Shown here one piece after another: positions 61,978-64,000 of a stretch of DNA of 64,000 nt. Each line of letters begins with the position of its first letter. The first letter of the stretch is position 1. A program made the position numbers and the translations under genes. This DNA is from Sporocytophaga sp. (GTDB lineage: Bacteria > Bacteroidota > Bacteroidia > Cytophagales > Cytophagaceae): NCBI RefSeq assembly GCF_017745095.1, contig NZ_JAGHZZ010000011.1, positions 112,380 to 176,379 of the forward strand, read 5' to 3'. Below the pieces are notes generated by a model. It saw nothing but the letters and a program-made list of their open reading frames with translations, had not been told where the DNA came from and ran no database searches.

Positions 61978-62064
61978 ATGAAAAAAACTGTTTATCTTTT
62001 GGCATTAATTACATTGTTATTTTCTTGTTCCAGTACAAAGAAAGCAATACAAATTACCGAATAA
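61978..62064 (+). pseudogene. Truncated lipoprotein gene (28 codons)
   Basis: A start 2 bases after the orphan fragment gives MKKTVYLLALITLLFSCSST, then KKAIQITE and a stop. The signal peptide and lipobox (LFSC) are perfect, but the mature part is only 12 residues. It is likely the beginning of an immunity-type lipoprotein whose remainder was replaced; a functional micro-lipoprotein cannot be excluded. Confidence 0.5.
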
Positions 62065-62538
62065 AAAAAGCAGCTCTGAAAGAAGCTTCAAATGTTAGCG
62101 GCAGACAGTAGAAAACGGAGGCTTAAAAGAAGAATCTTCTATCGTAATGAAGGATGGAACGGTAGTAAGAGGAAAACTGGTGATCTAACAACAATTGAAA
62201 ATGGTGAACAAGTAGCAAAGGCTACTTTACCGGATTTACCGGAAGGAACGACTCCTGCAGATGCGGAAGCTACAATCCATTCCCATCCGACAGAGACACA
62301 AATTAAAGATGGGAAGTTTTATCCCCAGACTGCAACTCAACCGTCACCTACAGATAGGACGACTTTTTCACAATATGGTACTAATTTTATTGTCGGGCGT
62401 TTGGGACAAGCTACTGTTACTCAAAATTCGAATGGTTCATATAATATAAATCAAAAAGATTTGGGAGCAGTCATCTATAAAGGCAATGCCGCACCTATAA
62501 TGCTTACACAAAAAGCTATTGGAAGAATAATTAAGTAA
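62065..62538 (+). pseudogene. Frameshifted JAB/JAMM-like toxin domain
   Basis: The 148-codon ORF from 62092 is only the last of three frames that join into one protein. Frame 1 gives KKAALKEASNVSGRQ, frame 2 VENGGLKEESSIVMKDGTVV with RGK, and frame 3 TGDLTTIENGEQVAK onwards. The shifts fall near 62107 and in the A-tract at 62173-62176; each is explained by loss of one base. Frame 3 contains EATIHSHPTE and, 20 residues later, QPSPTDRTTF, then NFIVGRLG, matching the JAB-like toxin (HxH...SxxD, JAMM metallopeptidase). The catalytic residues remain but the gene has lost its N-terminus and its RHS carrier. Confidence 0.6.
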
Positions 62539-62543
62539 TTACT

Positions 62544-63044
62544 ATGAAAGGAATATTTTTTATTCTATTAAGTTTATCTTTTTTTATGAAGTCTTATGGA
62601 CAAAATAATGAGGCTATTATAAATTTTATAATAATAGTTGATGATCAAATTCCATCAACAGGAAATATAGGTTTAAAGTTTATAACTCAAAAAGAAAGCC
62701 GAGAAATAGATACTATTGTTGCTTCTTATGTACCTGGGGATTTGTCAATACGAAGATCTGACTTTGATAAACTACTTTCACAAGATATTAAATCAATAAA
62801 GTTAGATATTAAATCCTCAGAAGTGTGTAAAGAAGAAGTTAAATATCATACTTATGAAATAGAAATAAGAAAGGCATGGCTAGAATATCCTTTTATTGTA
62901 TTTAGAATCTATAATTTAGATAAAAAGAGGTATAAGAAATTATTTGTTTCTCTAGATAGGAAGGATTATACATTTGAAATAGATTATCCTGGGGGATCAA
63001 TGATGAGAATAAGGAAAAAACATCCGAAAGAAAATTGTAAATAA
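62544..63044 (+). CDS. Small secreted protein, possible immunity protein
   Basis: A 166-residue protein with a signal peptide (cleavage near KSYGQ, residue 20) and a beta-rich mature part; a basic C-terminus (RIRKKHPKENCK). It lies 5 bases after the JAB-like pseudogene, where the immunity gene of that cassette would be expected, and appears intact. No homology is recognised. Codon use is more AT-rich than the core genes, in line with acquired DNA. Confidence 0.65.
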   Translation: MKGIFFILLSLSFFMKSYGQNNEAIINFIIIVDDQIPSTGNIGLKFITQKESREIDTIVASYVPGDLSIRRSDFDKLLSQDIKSIKLDIKSSEVCKEEVKYHTYEIEIRKAWLEYPFIVFRIYNLDKKRYKKLFVSLDRKDYTFEIDYPGGSMMRIRKKHPKENCK

Positions 63045-63119
63045 GATATATTCATGCAATCCCCTCATTCTGGCGAACATCCTCGTTCGTGCCCTAATTG
63101 ATACCGTAGCTGGCTGAAG

Positions 63120-63183
63120 TCTATTTGATTCTGCCTACAAATGAGAGCAAGTCTCTTGACTTGCGGTTATAAATGCAGACAAT
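63120..63183 (+). repeat. Right copy of RHS-flanking 64-bp repeat
   Basis: About 64 bases starting TCTATTTGATTCTGCC, containing AGCAAGTCTCTTGAC and ending GCAGACAAT, alignable with 51139-51202. This copy keeps an inverted repeat GCAAGT (63147-63152) / ACTTGC (63159-63164). Like the left copy, it is followed within about 30 bases by a terminator. Confidence 0.5.
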
Positions 63184-63210
63184 TTAAAAGTTAAAATGGG
63201 CATTTGTTGT

Positions 63211-63243
63211 AAAATAGTCCCGATAAAAATCGGGACTATTTTT
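63211..63243 (+). terminator. Strong rho-independent terminator
   Basis: A perfect 14-bp stem (63211-63224, AAAATAGTCCCGAT, with 63229-63242) and an AAAA loop, ending in a T-run. It is the strongest terminator in the accessory region. Confidence 0.85.
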
Positions 63244-63549
63244 ATATTTGGGAAAACTAGAGGACATTGAGCTATCTCATCCAAATCAAGATTAATGATC
63301 CTGAAGGATTATATGTTATGCTAATGGTATAAATTATTCAGGAAATAAGGATTTGTTAGAATTGGAATTTATTGGGTAATTGAATGTGTCGTCCTAAAAA
63401 AAGTTTACAGTTGAGATTGTTAATCCGGTTATAAATTTACAATTTTTTATTAATCCTAAAATCGCTTTACATTTGAATACCGGAAGAAGCGGAATCAGGC
63501 TTTGCTGAGGAGCAACCTGCCAGGATTATTCCGGTCAGATAGCATAAAT

Positions 63550-63595
63550 AATCCGATAATAGGTTTACACCTTTGTCGGATTTGTTTTTTTTTAT
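63550..63595. terminator. Hairpin within the IS end
   Basis: AATCCGA (63550-63556) pairs with TCGGATT (63576-63582), with an inner AGGT / ACCT, followed by a long T-run on the plus strand. It could stop outside transcription from entering the transposase gene in antisense, as is common in insertion sequences. Confidence 0.65.
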
Positions 63596-63623
63596 GCATT
63601 CTGTAAATGCCTAAAAAAAACCT

Positions 63624-64000
63624 TTATTCCGTCATCACCTCCTTTTTTCTCCAATGTCGTTTTAATATTCCAACCTCTTCATGAGCCCTTTCCGGGGTTA
63701 ATAAATCGCAGCTAAGGTGTGGCCTCTTTTCGTTGTAGATCTTTACTGCAATGTCGATTTCATTTTTAGCCTCTTGATAACTTTGATATTTTTTCTTTAA
63801 TAATTCTTGTTTTAAAATTCCATTTAATCTTTCTGCCATAGCGTTTTCATATGGATCTCCATTTTGAGTCATGCTGATACGTATAGATTTTTCTGATAAT
63901 ATATTTGTATAGGCTACACTGCAATATTGTAATCCTCTATCCGAATGATGTATAAGATTATACTCCTTGGGTAGTTGGATACAAGCCATGTTTAAAGCCA
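63624..64000 (-). CDS. IS3-family transposase (OrfB), C-terminal part
   Basis: The frame is open to the window edge; the ATG at 63989 is internal. The visible part is the rve integrase core: LIHHSDRGLQYCS (second catalytic Asp), SMTQNGDPYENAMAERLNG with the catalytic glutamate, LKQELL, then the Y-N-E-K-R-P-H motif typical of IS3/IS150 OrfB. It ends normally at 63624. Catalytic residues seen are intact, so the element may be active. Confidence 0.85.
   Translation of the reverse strand, partial: ALNMACIQLPKEYNLIHHSDRGLQYCSVAYTNILSEKSIRISMTQNGDPYENAMAERLNGILKQELLKKKYQSYQEAKNEIDIAVKIYNEKRPHLSCDLLTPERAHEEVGILKRHWRKKEVMTE

Larger units (their letters stand above)
63045..63384. other. Non-coding stretch between RHS cassette remains and IS element
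   Basis: No gene seen. It holds a short hairpin (CGAAC / GTTCG at about 63075-63090), the right flanking repeat and a strong terminator. The rest, 63250-63384, is featureless AT-rich DNA. Confidence 0.5.
63385..64000 (-). mobile_element. IS3-family insertion sequence (partial, right part beyond window)
   Basis: The transposase on the minus strand runs off the right edge. The element end at the left is uncertain; the sequence TGTCGTCCTAAAAAAAGTTTACA at about 63387 looks like a terminal inverted repeat (TG start), but the partner end is outside the window. Between this point and the transposase stop lie four TTTACA motifs (63403, 63430, 63468, 63563). Confidence 0.55.

Overview
The window looks like a chromosomal segment of a Gram-negative gliding-type Bacteroidota bacterium, most likely order Cytophagales (Cytophaga/Sporocytophaga-like). 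I base this on the AT-rich DNA, TAnnTTTG promoter elements, a type IX secretion sorting domain, a TPR/PD40/OmpA (PorE-like) outer-membrane protein, the SiaB/SiaC signalling pair in its Bacteroidota form, GH3-family and DUF2130 proteins, and a three-gene RHS locus with a DUF6443-type RHS protein. The genus is an inference. No tRNA, rRNA or CRISPR array was seen.

Positions 1-10000 read mostly rightwards. They hold the tail of a CheR-type methyltransferase and a compact run made of a SiaB-like kinase, a SiaC-like phosphoprotein, a very large ABCG-like ABC transporter with a TerB-like N-terminus, and a lipoprotein. A small secreted protein, a secreted beta-propeller and a PorE-like OmpA protein follow. 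Positions 10150-15333 read leftwards: an MBOAT/AlgJ-like O-acetylation pair, a receiver domain with a C-terminal membrane anchor, and an acyl-CoA synthetase.

Positions 15648-50551 are mainly housekeeping core. They include polA, an RlmI-like methyltransferase, YjbQ, an NlpE/META lipoprotein, a nitronate-monooxygenase-like protein, GH3, lptB, recJ, a DUF2130 coiled-coil protein with a tandem internal duplication, a SPOR protein, fumC and radA. After these come a split kinase/phosphotransferase pair, a tiny T9SS-sorted protein, two guanidino-group enzymes (arginine deiminase family), a Kazal lipoprotein, prfA, glyA-tatC, rpiB, rbfA, a LolC/E-like permease, a SNF2 helicase and a methyltransferase. 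A 712-base gap at 22.4-23.1 kb carries a small cluster of DnaA-box-like sequences.

From 50552 to the right end the window becomes accessory DNA. A 1.3-kb non-coding stretch leads into a polymorphic-toxin locus: a 1398-residue RHS-like secreted protein, a 159-residue secreted protein, and a 1609-residue RHS protein. The last ends in a C-terminal domain carrying a zincin HETTH motif and overlaps a small lipoprotein gene that is the obvious immunity candidate. Behind it lies a cassette graveyard: an HTH-regulator tail on the opposite strand, an orphan C-terminal fragment, a truncated lipoprotein and a frameshifted JAB/JAMM-type toxin domain, plus a small secreted protein. The locus is bracketed by two imperfect copies of a roughly 64-bp sequence, each followed by a rho-independent terminator. 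An IS3-family element runs off the right edge.
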